7,169 bases of DNA, taken from Bacillota bacterium (GTDB lineage: Bacteria > Bacillota > Clostridia > Christensenellales > Aristaeellaceae). Shown piece by piece: positions 1-6,515 of the stretch. The stretch lies in assembly GCA_023443705.1 (NCBI GenBank), contig JAEZTD010000239.1, positions 1-7,169 on the forward strand. Direction: 5' to 3'. A program made the position numbers and the translations under genes. The notes under the pieces are model-generated. The model saw only the letters and a list, made by a program, of their open reading frames with translations, made no database searches and had not been told where the DNA came from. Within the stretch, counting starts at the first letter, position 1; the number at the start of each line of letters is the position of its first letter.

Positions 1-4
1 CGCG

Positions 5-2299
5 ATGCTCTCCGGCGCGCTGACGCTGGTGCTCAGCGGGGCGCTGGGGCTTTCGGTTTCGGCGCTCGCTGTCTACGCGCTCTGCGGCGGGATCGCCGCT
101 GTCGCCGCGCTGGCCGTCTGGTCGCGCATGGGTGCGATGGCCGCGGCGCTCATGGTCGGCGCGGGGCTCTTGGCCGGCGCGCTGTTTGGCGGGTTCAGGC
201 CGCTGACAAAACTCACGGAGCTCGTTCAGGCGCTCGCCGCGATGGGCGCGGGCGAGGCCGCCATGCTGACCGACCATGCGGACACCATCTACTGGATGGT
301 CGCGCTGGTTCTGACATTCTCGCTCTTCTTCATTGGCCGGATGTCCGGCGGCGTGTACCCGGCGCTGACGCTTTCGCTGATCATCCTCCTGTACGGCTGG
401 TTCCTTGAAAAGCATCTGAGCCCCGTATCGGCGCTCCCGGCGCTGGCGGCGCTGGCGGCCATGTTCGCCCGCTCCGGCAGCGACAAGACCTCCTACCTCA
501 AGGCGCTTCCGGCGGCGCTGGTCATCGCCGCACTGGCGTTTACGTCGCTGCCCGCCGGAAACCCCACCTGGAAGCCCTTGGAGAACGCCGCCGACCGCGT
601 GCGGCAGATGTTCTTTGATTATTTCATGTTCACAGACGCCCGGGCGTCCTACTCGCTGTACGCGGACGGCTACCAGCCGATGGGCGACGCGCTGGGCGGT
701 CCGGCGGAGCCGTCCAAAGAAAACGTGATGCTGGTGCAGGCCGACCGGATGCTGCTGCTGCGCGGCTCGATCCGGCGCACCTACACCACCTATTCGTGGA
801 CGAGCAGCGCCGTCAACAACCGGTACCTATTCATTGACCCCATGAAGCGGGAGGCCCGCGATAGGATTTTTGAGTCGCGACGGCTGGACGGCCTCTCCGC
901 CGCCGACGCCTTTGAGACGGTGTCCGCGTCCGTCACGGTACTCCGGGACGGCATATCGACGCTGTTTGTGCCCCACCGGCTGCAGGACCTCTCGACAGGC
1001 CTCGACATGGCCGTCTACTACAACAACACCGGCGAGGTGTTCATCACCCGGCGGGTCAAGACCGGCGACACCTACAACTTTTCGGCCCTCGCCCCCACCG
1101 GGAATGAGCAGGCGGTGGAGCGCATCATCACCGCCGCGGGCATGTCCCCGGACAGCCAGATGGATGAAGCGCGCCGGGATTACATGGAGTTGCCCCGAGG
1201 CATCGAGCAGGGCGTGTACGACCTGGCGCGGGAGATCACGAAGGACGCCCAGACACCTTACCAGAAGGCCCGCGCCCTCGAGGAGTACCTGCTCAGCAAC
1301 TTCACCTACTCGCTCGACGTTCAGTATCCGCCCGCCAACCGGGACTTTGTGTCCCATTTCCTCCTCGACTCAAAGCAGGGCTTCTGCAGCTATTTTGCCT
1401 CCGCCATGGCAGTGATGGCGAGAATGGCGGACTTGCCCTCCCGGTACGTGGAAGGATACCTGGTGCCCGCTGGCGGTTCCGAAGGCACCATCGTCACCGG
1501 TGAAAACGCCCACGCCTGGGTGGAGATCTATTTCCAGGGCGTCGGCTGGGTGCCCTTCAACCCCACGCCGGGCGGCGGAGATACCTCGCCCGATCCGGAT
1601 GGGGAGGCGGGCGAGAACGGCGGCAGCCCGGACGCCAGCCCCTCGCCTTCGCCGGAACCGACGCCGGAACCCATCGAATCGCCCACGGCTGAACCTTCGG
1701 AAGCGCCCACCGAGGCGCCAACGGCTTCGCCCGAAGACTCGGGCGACTCCGACGAAGAACAGCCGGACGAGAGCGACCAGCCCGAGGAGCCGGAGCCGAC
1801 CCCCGAACCGGAGGACGTGCCCCCGGAGGATGACGAATCCGACGCGCCCGAATCCCGCGACTTTGGCTGGCTCATCTGGCTCTTCCTGACCCTCGCGCTC
1901 CTCGGCCTCGCCGCCTGGTGGGTGGTGCGGCAACTGAACGCCTCCGATCCCGCGCGCGCCGAAAAGGGCGTAAGGGACGCCCAGGAGAAGCTCGCGCTCT
2001 GGTACCGCGCGATGCTCAGCGTGCTGGAGGAACAGGGCCAGACGCCCGCGCCGGGCGAGACGCCCATCCTGTACGCCGAGCGGCTCAAGGAGGCGAACAT
2101 CGTGGGCGAACCGTTCCGGTACGTGTCCGAACAGCTGTCGCTGGCGCGATACGCCCGCAAAAAGCCCGACGCGGCGGCGTTCAAACAGGCGCGGGAGGCC
2201 TACGCCGTCCTGACCGCACAGCTGAAGCCGCTGGAGAAGGTTCGCTACACGCTGCGCCGCCTGAAGCGCGGCCTGGGTGACACCAAGCAGATTCCATAA
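5..2299 (+). CDS. Membrane-anchored transglutaminase-like protein (TgpA/YebA type), possibly 5'-partial
   Basis: A 764-residue membrane protein. The N-terminal ~185 residues are hydrophobic, with about six or seven likely membrane segments. An extracytoplasmic region follows, with a transglutaminase-like core near residues 415-525. The expected catalytic Cys is C461 (in GFCSYFASAM) and His is H503 (in NAHAWVE). The third triad position, 16 residues later in GWVPFNPTPG, is N519 instead of the usual Asp or Glu. Residues ~525-619 form an acidic Pro/Glu/Ser/Thr-rich linker. One membrane helix (~622-644) leads to a cytoplasmic tail (~660-740) that resembles the DUF4129 region of this family. Such proteins are often encoded beside MoxR ATPase and DUF58 genes, which would lie upstream of the window. 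The substrate is unknown; cell-envelope proteins or peptides are likely. The frame stays open to the window edge and the first residues are already inside a hydrophobic segment, so the true start may be upstream. Confidence 0.9.
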   Translation: MLSGALTLVLSGALGLSVSALAVYALCGGIAAVAALAVWSRMGAMAAALMVGAGLLAGALFGGFRPLTKLTELVQALAAMGAGEAAMLTDHADTIYWMVALVLTFSLFFIGRMSGGVYPALTLSLIILLYGWFLEKHLSPVSALPALAALAAMFARSGSDKTSYLKALPAALVIAALAFTSLPAGNPTWKPLENAADRVRQMFFDYFMFTDARASYSLYADGYQPMGDALGGPAEPSKENVMLVQADRMLLLRGSIRRTYTTYSWTSSAVNNRYLFIDPMKREARDRIFESRRLDGLSAADAFETVSASVTVLRDGISTLFVPHRLQDLSTGLDMAVYYNNTGEVFITRRVKTGDTYNFSALAPTGNEQAVERIITAAGMSPDSQMDEARRDYMELPRGIEQGVYDLAREITKDAQTPYQKARALEEYLLSNFTYSLDVQYPPANRDFVSHFLLDSKQGFCSYFASAMAVMARMADLPSRYVEGYLVPAGGSEGTIVTGENAHAWVEIYFQGVGWVPFNPTPGGGDTSPDPDGEAGENGGSPDASPSPSPEPTPEPIESPTAEPSEAPTEAPTASPEDSGDSDEEQPDESDQPEEPEPTPEPEDVPPEDDESDAPESRDFGWLIWLFLTLALLGLAAWWVVRQLNASDPARAEKGVRDAQEKLALWYRAMLSVLEEQGQTPAPGETPILYAERLKEANIVGEPFRYVSEQLSLARYARKKPDAAAFKQAREAYAVLTAQLKPLEKVRYTLRRLKRGLGDTKQIP

Positions 2300-2307
2300 A
2301 CGAGTGA

Positions 2308-2336
2308 GCGCCGCAATCCGTCACGGATTGCGGCGC
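2308..2336 (+). terminator. Perfect 13-bp inverted repeat just after the transglutaminase gene
   Basis: GCGCCGCAATCCG and its exact reverse complement are separated by the three-base loop TCA, starting nine bases after the stop codon. The stem is strong enough to halt or punctuate transcription. No clear T-run follows on either strand, so it may act as a mRNA 3'-end stabiliser or need the next hairpin to terminate. Confidence 0.55.
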
Positions 2337-2350
2337 GTCAGCCCAGCAGC

Positions 2351-2389
2351 AAACGGCCGCTTTCCGGTTGTGCCGAAAAGCGGCCGTTT
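2351..2389. terminator. Second inverted repeat, likely bidirectional terminator between convergent genes
   Basis: AAACGGCCGCTTT (2351-2363) pairs perfectly with 2377-2389. After one mismatch, three further pairs (CGG/CCG) close a five-base loop. The A/T ends of the stem give a short TTT at the 3' side on both strands. It lies between the plus-strand gene ending at 2299 and the minus-strand gene ending at 2455, the position expected for a shared terminator. The T-runs are short, so efficiency is uncertain. Confidence 0.6.
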
Positions 2390-2454
2390 GAGTGGGGATT
2401 GCCGGTAGCCTTCGCGGGTGGTCGTCTTTCGCCTTAGGGGGCAAATCCGTTGGT

Positions 2455-3480
2455 TCAATTCCTGGTCGTTTTGATGAGCGATTTGATTTTTTTATACGCT
2501 GAATTCGCAAGTGAAATCAGAGACTTGGGCATTGCGCGTTTTGCAAGTTTAACAATGCGCTTCTTCCTAGACTTCGTATGCTTAGCGGCATACAACAGCC
2601 CTTTCTCCTGAAATAAACGGTCAAATCTTTCTCTTGAATCCGGCAGCTTTCGTTGACGGATTATGTTTGGATTGCCGGAAATTGCCCGTTCAAGCGATGT
2701 CTCAAAAAGCGCGATTCCATCTGTGGAATTGATGAAATCCAGTCCTTTTTTCGAGTGTACCAGGACGACCGAAACCCCGCTGTCGTTCCAAAAGGGATCC
2801 TCTTTTTTTGCGCCCCAAAAATCGCCCAACATGATGTCTCCCTGCCGATCATTGCCTTTGAATCGGCAGCTGTAGCATGGCAGATTCGAGTAAACCGAAA
2901 AAGCATGTCCGTATTCGGTGTCATAGAAGGGCTTTTCAAATGTCTTTCCGTTGCTGAACTCTGCGTGAACATAAGACGGAGTCCAGCCGTTTTTTTTGTA
3001 TCTTACGGAAAAGCGAACAATTTTACTGCGATGCTTTTTCTCCAGGTGGTCAATATATTCCTGATGTACTTTTTGCGAAGTATGGCCATGGCAAATCAAT
3101 TCACATGTGATTAAATTGTCTGTGCTGGTTCCTCGCAATGTGCCGTACAGCGCAGCGACAATACAAGGCAAGCCGAAGAACAGCACCCTTTTTCCCTGGT
3201 TCAGAATATCTCTGACTTTTGTGAAAACATTGCATTTATCAGTCTCGATGTATTTTGATCCTTTAAGCCTGGACAGATCGTTGACATTATCGACAACAAT
3301 ATATTCGGCTTTTCTGAATGACGCGTCATACGCTACGCCCGCCACATAGCCGCCCTCGCCGATGATATGCTCGGCAAGAGCGGTTGCAATGCCACCGGAA
3401 GACGACTCCAGCAGCTTTCGTCTTTCTTTGAGGTATCCTCCATATACGGCGATGGAATGATCCTGGTACGCTTCATACAT
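2455..3480 (-). CDS. F420 hydrogenase/dehydrogenase beta-subunit-like protein lacking the N-terminal ferredoxin domain
   Basis: A 341-residue protein of the FrhB-like family (coenzyme F420 hydrogenase/dehydrogenase beta subunit, N- and C-terminal regions) that is common in polysaccharide clusters. Family marks are SSSGG (26-30), GLPC with C106, CELICHG with C126 and C130, and PCYSC (C202, C205) followed by GDIMLGDFWG (214-223). These fit flavin binding and one iron-sulfur cluster. Many relatives begin with a two-cluster ferredoxin domain rich in CxxCxxC. Here the protein starts only about 25 residues before SSSGG, and the open frame upstream to 3633 has no cysteine, so the domain is absent. 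The ATG at 3480 is chosen because GGAGG lies nine bases before it. The last ~40 residues are strongly basic (KSRKKRIVKLAKR and on), suggesting contact with membrane or a polyanion. It follows the glycosyltransferase by 211 bp with no clear promoter or terminator seen between them. The role is presumably redox modification of a glycan or its precursor; the substrate is unknown. Confidence 0.87.
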   Translation of the reverse strand: MYEAYQDHSIAVYGGYLKERRKLLESSSGGIATALAEHIIGEGGYVAGVAYDASFRKAEYIVVDNVNDLSRLKGSKYIETDKCNVFTKVRDILNQGKRVLFFGLPCIVAALYGTLRGTSTDNLITCELICHGHTSQKVHQEYIDHLEKKHRSKIVRFSVRYKKNGWTPSYVHAEFSNGKTFEKPFYDTEYGHAFSVYSNLPCYSCRFKGNDRQGDIMLGDFWGAKKEDPFWNDSGVSVVLVHSKKGLDFINSTDGIALFETSLERAISGNPNIIRQRKLPDSRERFDRLFQEKGLLYAAKHTKSRKKRIVKLAKRAMPKSLISLANSAYKKIKSLIKTTRN

Positions 3481-3489
3481 GACAGTATG

Positions 3490-3494
3490 CCTCC
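3490..3494 (-). promoter_or_regulatory. Ribosome binding site fixing the start at 3480
   Basis: GGAGG on the minus strand, nine bases before the ATG at 3480. It favours this start over the GTG at 3633, which would add 51 residues unlike anything in the family. Confidence 0.75.
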
Positions 3495-3691
3495 GTAAGC
3501 CGATTAGGACAAACCCGAGCCCATCCCGCGCGCTAGAGAGAGGGAAGGAGAAAAACATGGCGGAAGACGAGAACGGAGCATCTAAGCGAGGAATCAGGTC
3601 TGCGATGGCCGGTTTGCTATTTTCGAGACGCACGCGCCACAGGACACCGCCCGATCAAGCCCAAGGAGCATCTTTCAAACAGTACGGCTTT

Positions 3692-4759
3692 TCACGGTTC
3701 CGTCTTTCTGCCGGAAAGGCCGAGAATCCGCTTGACAAACAGCGCGATCCTCTTGCGGGCAGACTGCGTTACTTCCATGCGCATCAGTTCCATCAGAGCG
3801 CCAAAGCCGTCTTGCTTCGACATTTTCCTTAGGAGGGGACTCGGATGGCCGTGATCCCCCAGTCGGGCGAAAGCTGTTTTCAGCACCGGCTCCCCGCACA
3901 GCTTGTCCGCATAAGCCGTCTTCTGTTTCAGAGTCCATGAACCCCGCCAGATTGCTTTCAGCGCGCCGTCTGCCCATACCATCATCCGCTCGTCGAGCAC
4001 GCGGAGGAGTTCTTCTCCCATCCAGCCATGCGTATCCGCCGTGCGAAGGACTTTTTCATACGCGCGCACATGATCCTGGAACTGCTGGAGGTTCGCGCTC
4101 TTCGTAAGCCCGCGGGCGTTGTAACGGATATTTCTGTAACCGGCATGGTTCGACAACTGAATGGAGTTTGCGACATCCAGAACATCCGCGTTCCAAACCG
4201 CATCTTCGCTGATTCTCATGTTCTCGTCGAAGCGAATTGATTGAAAACTGCTCGAACGGCATAGTTTTGGATACACGTAATAAAGGCGCCTGTCTCTGAA
4301 CAGTTGGGGTAAGTGCCTGGAAAAATCAGACCGGGGAATGCAAAGCTCCTCTATCTCTTGTGACTGAGCGATCACCCTGCCGCTTTCGCTGAGCCGTGTA
4401 AACCGCCCGATCACAATGTCGGAATCACAACGGGCCTGGGCTTCGACCAGCGCGGCAAAAAATCCGCTCTCCAGATAGTCGTCGGGATCGACAAACGTAA
4501 AAAAATCGCCGCGGGCAATTTCCAGGCCGGCGTTTCGAGCGCTGCCGACGCCGCCGTTTTTCTTGTGGACAACGCGGAAACGCTGGTCTTTCAGCGCCCA
4601 GCGGTCACAGATTTCGGGGCTTTTGTCTTGCGAGCCGTCATCGATCATCAGCACTTCAAAATCAGCGAAGCTTTGTTCTGCGATTGATGCAAGACAAGCA
4701 TTCAAGTAATCTTCCACGTTGTAAATCGGCAGAATTACACTGATGCGCGGCGCGCTCAT
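3692..4759 (-). CDS. Family 2 glycosyltransferase (GT-A fold)
   Basis: A 355-residue cytoplasmic glycosyltransferase that moves a sugar from a nucleotide-sugar donor to a glycan or lipid-linked acceptor. The N-terminus SVILPIYNVEDYL is the typical GT2 opening. DDGS (40-43) binds the nucleotide, NGGVGSARNAG (68-78) is the conserved mid-domain motif, and DPDD (91-94) is the metal-binding DXD-type motif. The catalytic domain covers roughly residues 5-220. The C-terminal part is less conserved and has no obvious membrane helix. The donor and the linkage cannot be read from the sequence. Its ATG overlaps the stop of the cytidylyltransferase gene as ATGA, and an AAGGAG lies in the 3' end of that gene, so the two are likely translationally coupled and act in one pathway. 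Confidence 0.92.
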   Translation of the reverse strand: MSAPRISVILPIYNVEDYLNACLASIAEQSFADFEVLMIDDGSQDKSPEICDRWALKDQRFRVVHKKNGGVGSARNAGLEIARGDFFTFVDPDDYLESGFFAALVEAQARCDSDIVIGRFTRLSESGRVIAQSQEIEELCIPRSDFSRHLPQLFRDRRLYYVYPKLCRSSSFQSIRFDENMRISEDAVWNADVLDVANSIQLSNHAGYRNIRYNARGLTKSANLQQFQDHVRAYEKVLRTADTHGWMGEELLRVLDERMMVWADGALKAIWRGSWTLKQKTAYADKLCGEPVLKTAFARLGDHGHPSPLLRKMSKQDGFGALMELMRMEVTQSARKRIALFVKRILGLSGRKTEP

Positions 4760-5193
4760 ACAGCCCCCTTCTCCTTGTGAACGATCTCCGTCAACACTTG
4801 CGTCAGCAGCGTGGAGGATGTGCCGTGGGTGTATGGGAGATAGACGACGTCAACACCAATCTGATGGAACGCTTCTTCCACTTCGTTATACAGCGCGGAA
4901 CCCTTCCAGTCGTCTCCGACAAACATGGCGTCAAAACCATACCTGGCCTGCGCCTCCAGTTTATTCCTGTTGACTTGGGGCACCACTTCGTCTACATACC
5001 GCAGGGCGCGAATGATTTCGATGCGCTCATGGTATGGAATGACCGTCTTTTTGTGCTTGTATTCCATGACCAACTCATCGGTGCTGACGGCGACAATCAG
5101 CCGTTCGCACTGCGCCTTGGCACGTTTGATCAACTGCAGATGCCCGATGTGAAACAGATCGAAAACCCCTGAAGTATATCCCAGTCTGTACAT
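4756..5193 (-). CDS. tagD: TagD-like CTP:phospho-alcohol cytidylyltransferase (probably glycerol-3-phosphate)
   Basis: A 145-residue nucleotidyltransferase, close to the usual ~130 of TagD. TagD converts CTP and glycerol 3-phosphate to CDP-glycerol for teichoic-acid-type polymers. GVFDLFHIGH (9-18) contains the HxGH catalytic motif (H15, H18). RYVDEVVP (65-72) and VGDDWKG (92-98) match TagD closely. The C-terminal signature, RTxGISTT in TagD, reads YTHGTSSTLL (121-130), so the Arg is replaced by Tyr and the ISTT by TSST. This leaves open another phospho-alcohol as substrate. The start is ATG 5193; a TTG one codon earlier is also possible because the only SD-like sequence (AGGGA) is better spaced for it. 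Downstream, the gene overlaps the glycosyltransferase by four bases. Upstream lies its own promoter (5360-5332) with a leader of about 130 bases. Confidence 0.87.
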   Translation of the reverse strand: MYRLGYTSGVFDLFHIGHLQLIKRAKAQCERLIVAVSTDELVMEYKHKKTVIPYHERIEIIRALRYVDEVVPQVNRNKLEAQARYGFDAMFVGDDWKGSALYNEVEEAFHQIGVDVVYLPYTHGTSSTLLTQVLTEIVHKEKGAV

Positions 5194-5331
5194 CAATAAC
5201 GACCATCCCTGATTTTGATGTCGCGTTTTGCAGTTCTATCCCGATCCTGACAAAGACAGGCAAGCGAGAAGACGGAACAGTAGGGGCGGTAAAGCTCGTG
5301 GAGCATCCGGCACTACCCAGCGCGCCTCATC

Positions 5332-5360
5332 ATTATATGTTTATGCCCGGAGATTGTCAA
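5332..5360 (-). promoter_or_regulatory. Consensus housekeeping promoter for the tagD-like operon
   Basis: On the minus strand a perfect -35 TTGACA (5360-5355), a 17-bp spacer and a perfect -10 TATAAT (5337-5332) match the SigA/sigma-70 consensus at all twelve positions. Transcription should start near 5325, about 130 bases before the cytidylyltransferase ATG. The -35 lies in a 14-bp imperfect palindrome (5355-5368, TGTCAACGTCGACA, 12 of 14 positions symmetric), a possible operator. Confidence 0.85.
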
Positions 5361-5376
5361 CGTCGACAGGGCTGCC

Positions 5377-5406
5377 CCCGCGCCCCGATCATCCTCCCTG
5401 CGCGGG
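5377..5406 (-). terminator. GC hairpin after licD, weak terminator candidate
   Basis: CCCGCGC and GCGCGGG form a perfect 7-bp stem with a 16-base loop, about 60-90 bases beyond the licD stop and just before the next promoter. There is no T-run, so termination is only suggested by position. Confidence 0.3.
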
Positions 5407-5464
5407 CGTTCAGTTTTCTTCACGGGGGAGTAGCCGCGTTATTTCTGCGCACTGTCTTGGGCGG

Positions 5465-6298
5465 CTAGATAACTTCGTCCGGCCCGCTTGTGTCAAACGA
5501 AAGGCGAACCGGGTTGTGTGTAACCCTTTTTTCGGGGGGCGGCAACGTCATATAATCGTCGCCATAGATTCGCCGCAGCACAAAATCCCATTTTCCGGGC
5601 GACCTGTACAGGCGGTGGTTGAATTCAAGGTATTCGGACGGCTCGTAAGCGTCTTTGGGCATGGTTTGTTTCAGGTACCCATATTGGCTGGAATAGTTGA
5701 CATAGTAATCGCATTCGATTCCGTTGTAATGCTTGGCGAGACGATCACGCAGCCATACGTAGAACGAGAACGGCAGCAATTTGGAAAAAAGGTGCAAAAC
5801 GAATGCTTTTGCACTCTTATCCTTTGAGTCGGCGTCATACATGTTCAATATGGGCTTGATCAGAGACTGAATGATAAAACCGAGGACGGTCTGCGCCGCA
5901 CTCCTCTGCTTCGGTACATTGTCAAGCGGAAAAATATCGACCCAAATGCCGGTGCATTTGAGCTTGAATCTCCTTGCCCGCATGGATTCATACACCGTTT
6001 CCTTTTTGCGGAATTTAATGATATCCTCGGGATACCTGGGCTCGTTTTGCGGCGTTTGCATGTAGTACGCCTCATCAGGCTGCTGCGCAATCAGTTCCCG
6101 GAACCGATCATAGTCCTGTCGGGGCATTACAATATCGACGTCGTCATCCCAGGGAATGAATCCCTTGTGACGAACCGCGCCCAGCAGCGTTCCTCCGATC
6201 AGGTAATAGCGAAGATTGTTCTTCTCGCAAATCTCGACCACTTTGTCCAGCGTTTCGGTCTCCACCTGCTGCAGCTTGGGGAGCCATGATTTGTCCAT
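5465..6298 (-). CDS. licD: LicD-family phosphotransferase
   Basis: A 277-residue protein with the LicD nucleotidyltransferase-like fold. LicD proteins move phosphocholine from CDP-choline to teichoic acid or lipopolysaccharide sugars, and the related fukutin proteins use CDP-ribitol. The core motif is GGTLLGAVRHKGFIPWDDDVDI (35-56, key residues G35, G36, D51-D53 and D55, the metal-binding acidic cluster). GIWVDIFPLD (117-126) and YGDDYMTLPPP (245-255) are further family marks. The ATG at 6298 is chosen because GGAGA precedes it by six bases and because family members begin shortly before the LxxLQxxE helix; a TTG at 6346 and ATGs at 6322-6302 are less likely. With a CDP-alcohol synthase next door, the donor could be CDP-glycerol, not CDP-choline; this is an inference. 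No choline-kinase gene is seen in the window. It has its own promoter and a structured leader. Confidence 0.9.
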   Translation of the reverse strand: MDKSWLPKLQQVETETLDKVVEICEKNNLRYYLIGGTLLGAVRHKGFIPWDDDVDIVMPRQDYDRFRELIAQQPDEAYYMQTPQNEPRYPEDIIKFRKKETVYESMRARRFKLKCTGIWVDIFPLDNVPKQRSAAQTVLGFIIQSLIKPILNMYDADSKDKSAKAFVLHLFSKLLPFSFYVWLRDRLAKHYNGIECDYYVNYSSQYGYLKQTMPKDAYEPSEYLEFNHRLYRSPGKWDFVLRRIYGDDYMTLPPPEKRVTHNPVRLSFDTSGPDEVI

Positions 6299-6304
6299 AT
6301 ACAT

Positions 6305-6309
6305 TCTCC
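6305..6309 (-). promoter_or_regulatory. Ribosome binding site fixing the licD start
   Basis: GGAGA on the minus strand with a six-base gap to the ATG at 6298. The nearer ATG at 6304-6302 is too close to use it. Confidence 0.6.
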
Positions 6310-6363
6310 ATAGCATCATCATACCGGTTTTTTGGAAACGGCGCAAATAGCGAATGCGGCCTT

Positions 6364-6466
6364 TTGTGCGCCCCGGGCGCTCGAAAGCGCCAGCCAGGCC
6401 TCGGCCACAAGGCGGATACCGGCGCGATCCAACGGACTTGCATAAAGCGCCGGAGCCTTATCCGCC
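6364..6466 (-). ncRNA. Two-domain structured leader RNA upstream of licD (candidate cis-regulatory element)
   Basis: The predicted transcript from the licD promoter folds almost from its 5' end. Domain 1 (6466-6411) has an 8-bp stem GGCGGATA/TATCCGCC stacked on a 7-bp stem CCGGCGC/GCGCCGG, continuous on one strand and with a five-base bulge (AGGCT) on the other. Domain 2 (6410-6364) follows directly: outer pairs TTGTGGCC with GGC-G-CACAA enclose a perfect GGCGCT-TTCG-AGCGCC hairpin. About 65 bases of unstructured leader separate it from the licD start. I recognise no known riboswitch class, and no terminator with a T-run lies behind it. It could be a regulator, an RNA stabiliser, or a degraded gene whose GC-rich repeats happen to pair. 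Confidence 0.4.
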
Positions 6467-6483
6467 CACGCATACCAAATAGA

Positions 6484-6513
6484 ATTATAAGGACAAATCA
6501 ATCGGGTTGTCAA
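6484..6513 (-). promoter_or_regulatory. Consensus housekeeping promoter for licD
   Basis: On the minus strand a perfect TTGACA (6513-6508), an 18-bp spacer and a perfect TATAAT (6489-6484). Transcription should begin near 6477, giving a leader of about 180 bases. The -35 sits in an 11-bp perfect palindrome GGTTGTCAACC (6505-6515), which may be an operator or simply follow from the TTGACAA sequence. Confidence 0.83.
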
Positions 6514-6515
6514 CC

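Noticed and set aside
827..2184. Several long open frames on the minus strand and in other frames across the transglutaminase gene
   Set aside because: They are shadows of a very GC-rich gene; their translations are Arg-, Pro- or Ser-rich low-complexity sequence with no motifs.
2441..2466. tRNA-like 3' sequence (GGTTCAATTCC) at the junction of the two composition zones, suggesting an attachment site
   Set aside because: The T-arm stem does not pair beyond two bases, no acceptor stem or CCA is present, and part of it codes for the end of the F420-like protein.
2653..3349. Plus-strand frames opposite the F420-like gene
   Set aside because: The minus-strand frame carries all family motifs, while the plus-strand frames show none and have no ribosome binding site.
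3575..3673. 9-bp direct repeat GGAGCATCT at 3575 and 3665
   Set aside because: It is short enough to occur by chance, with no further copies or symmetric placement.
5228..5827. A 199-codon plus-strand frame covering the licD-tagD gap and the licD 3' end
   Set aside because: It is antisense to the conserved LicD C-terminus, has no recognisable motif, and crosses the consensus promoter on the other strand.
6328..6333. Run of six T on the plus strand, possible terminator
   Set aside because: No stem precedes it in the plus direction, and no plus-strand gene ends there.
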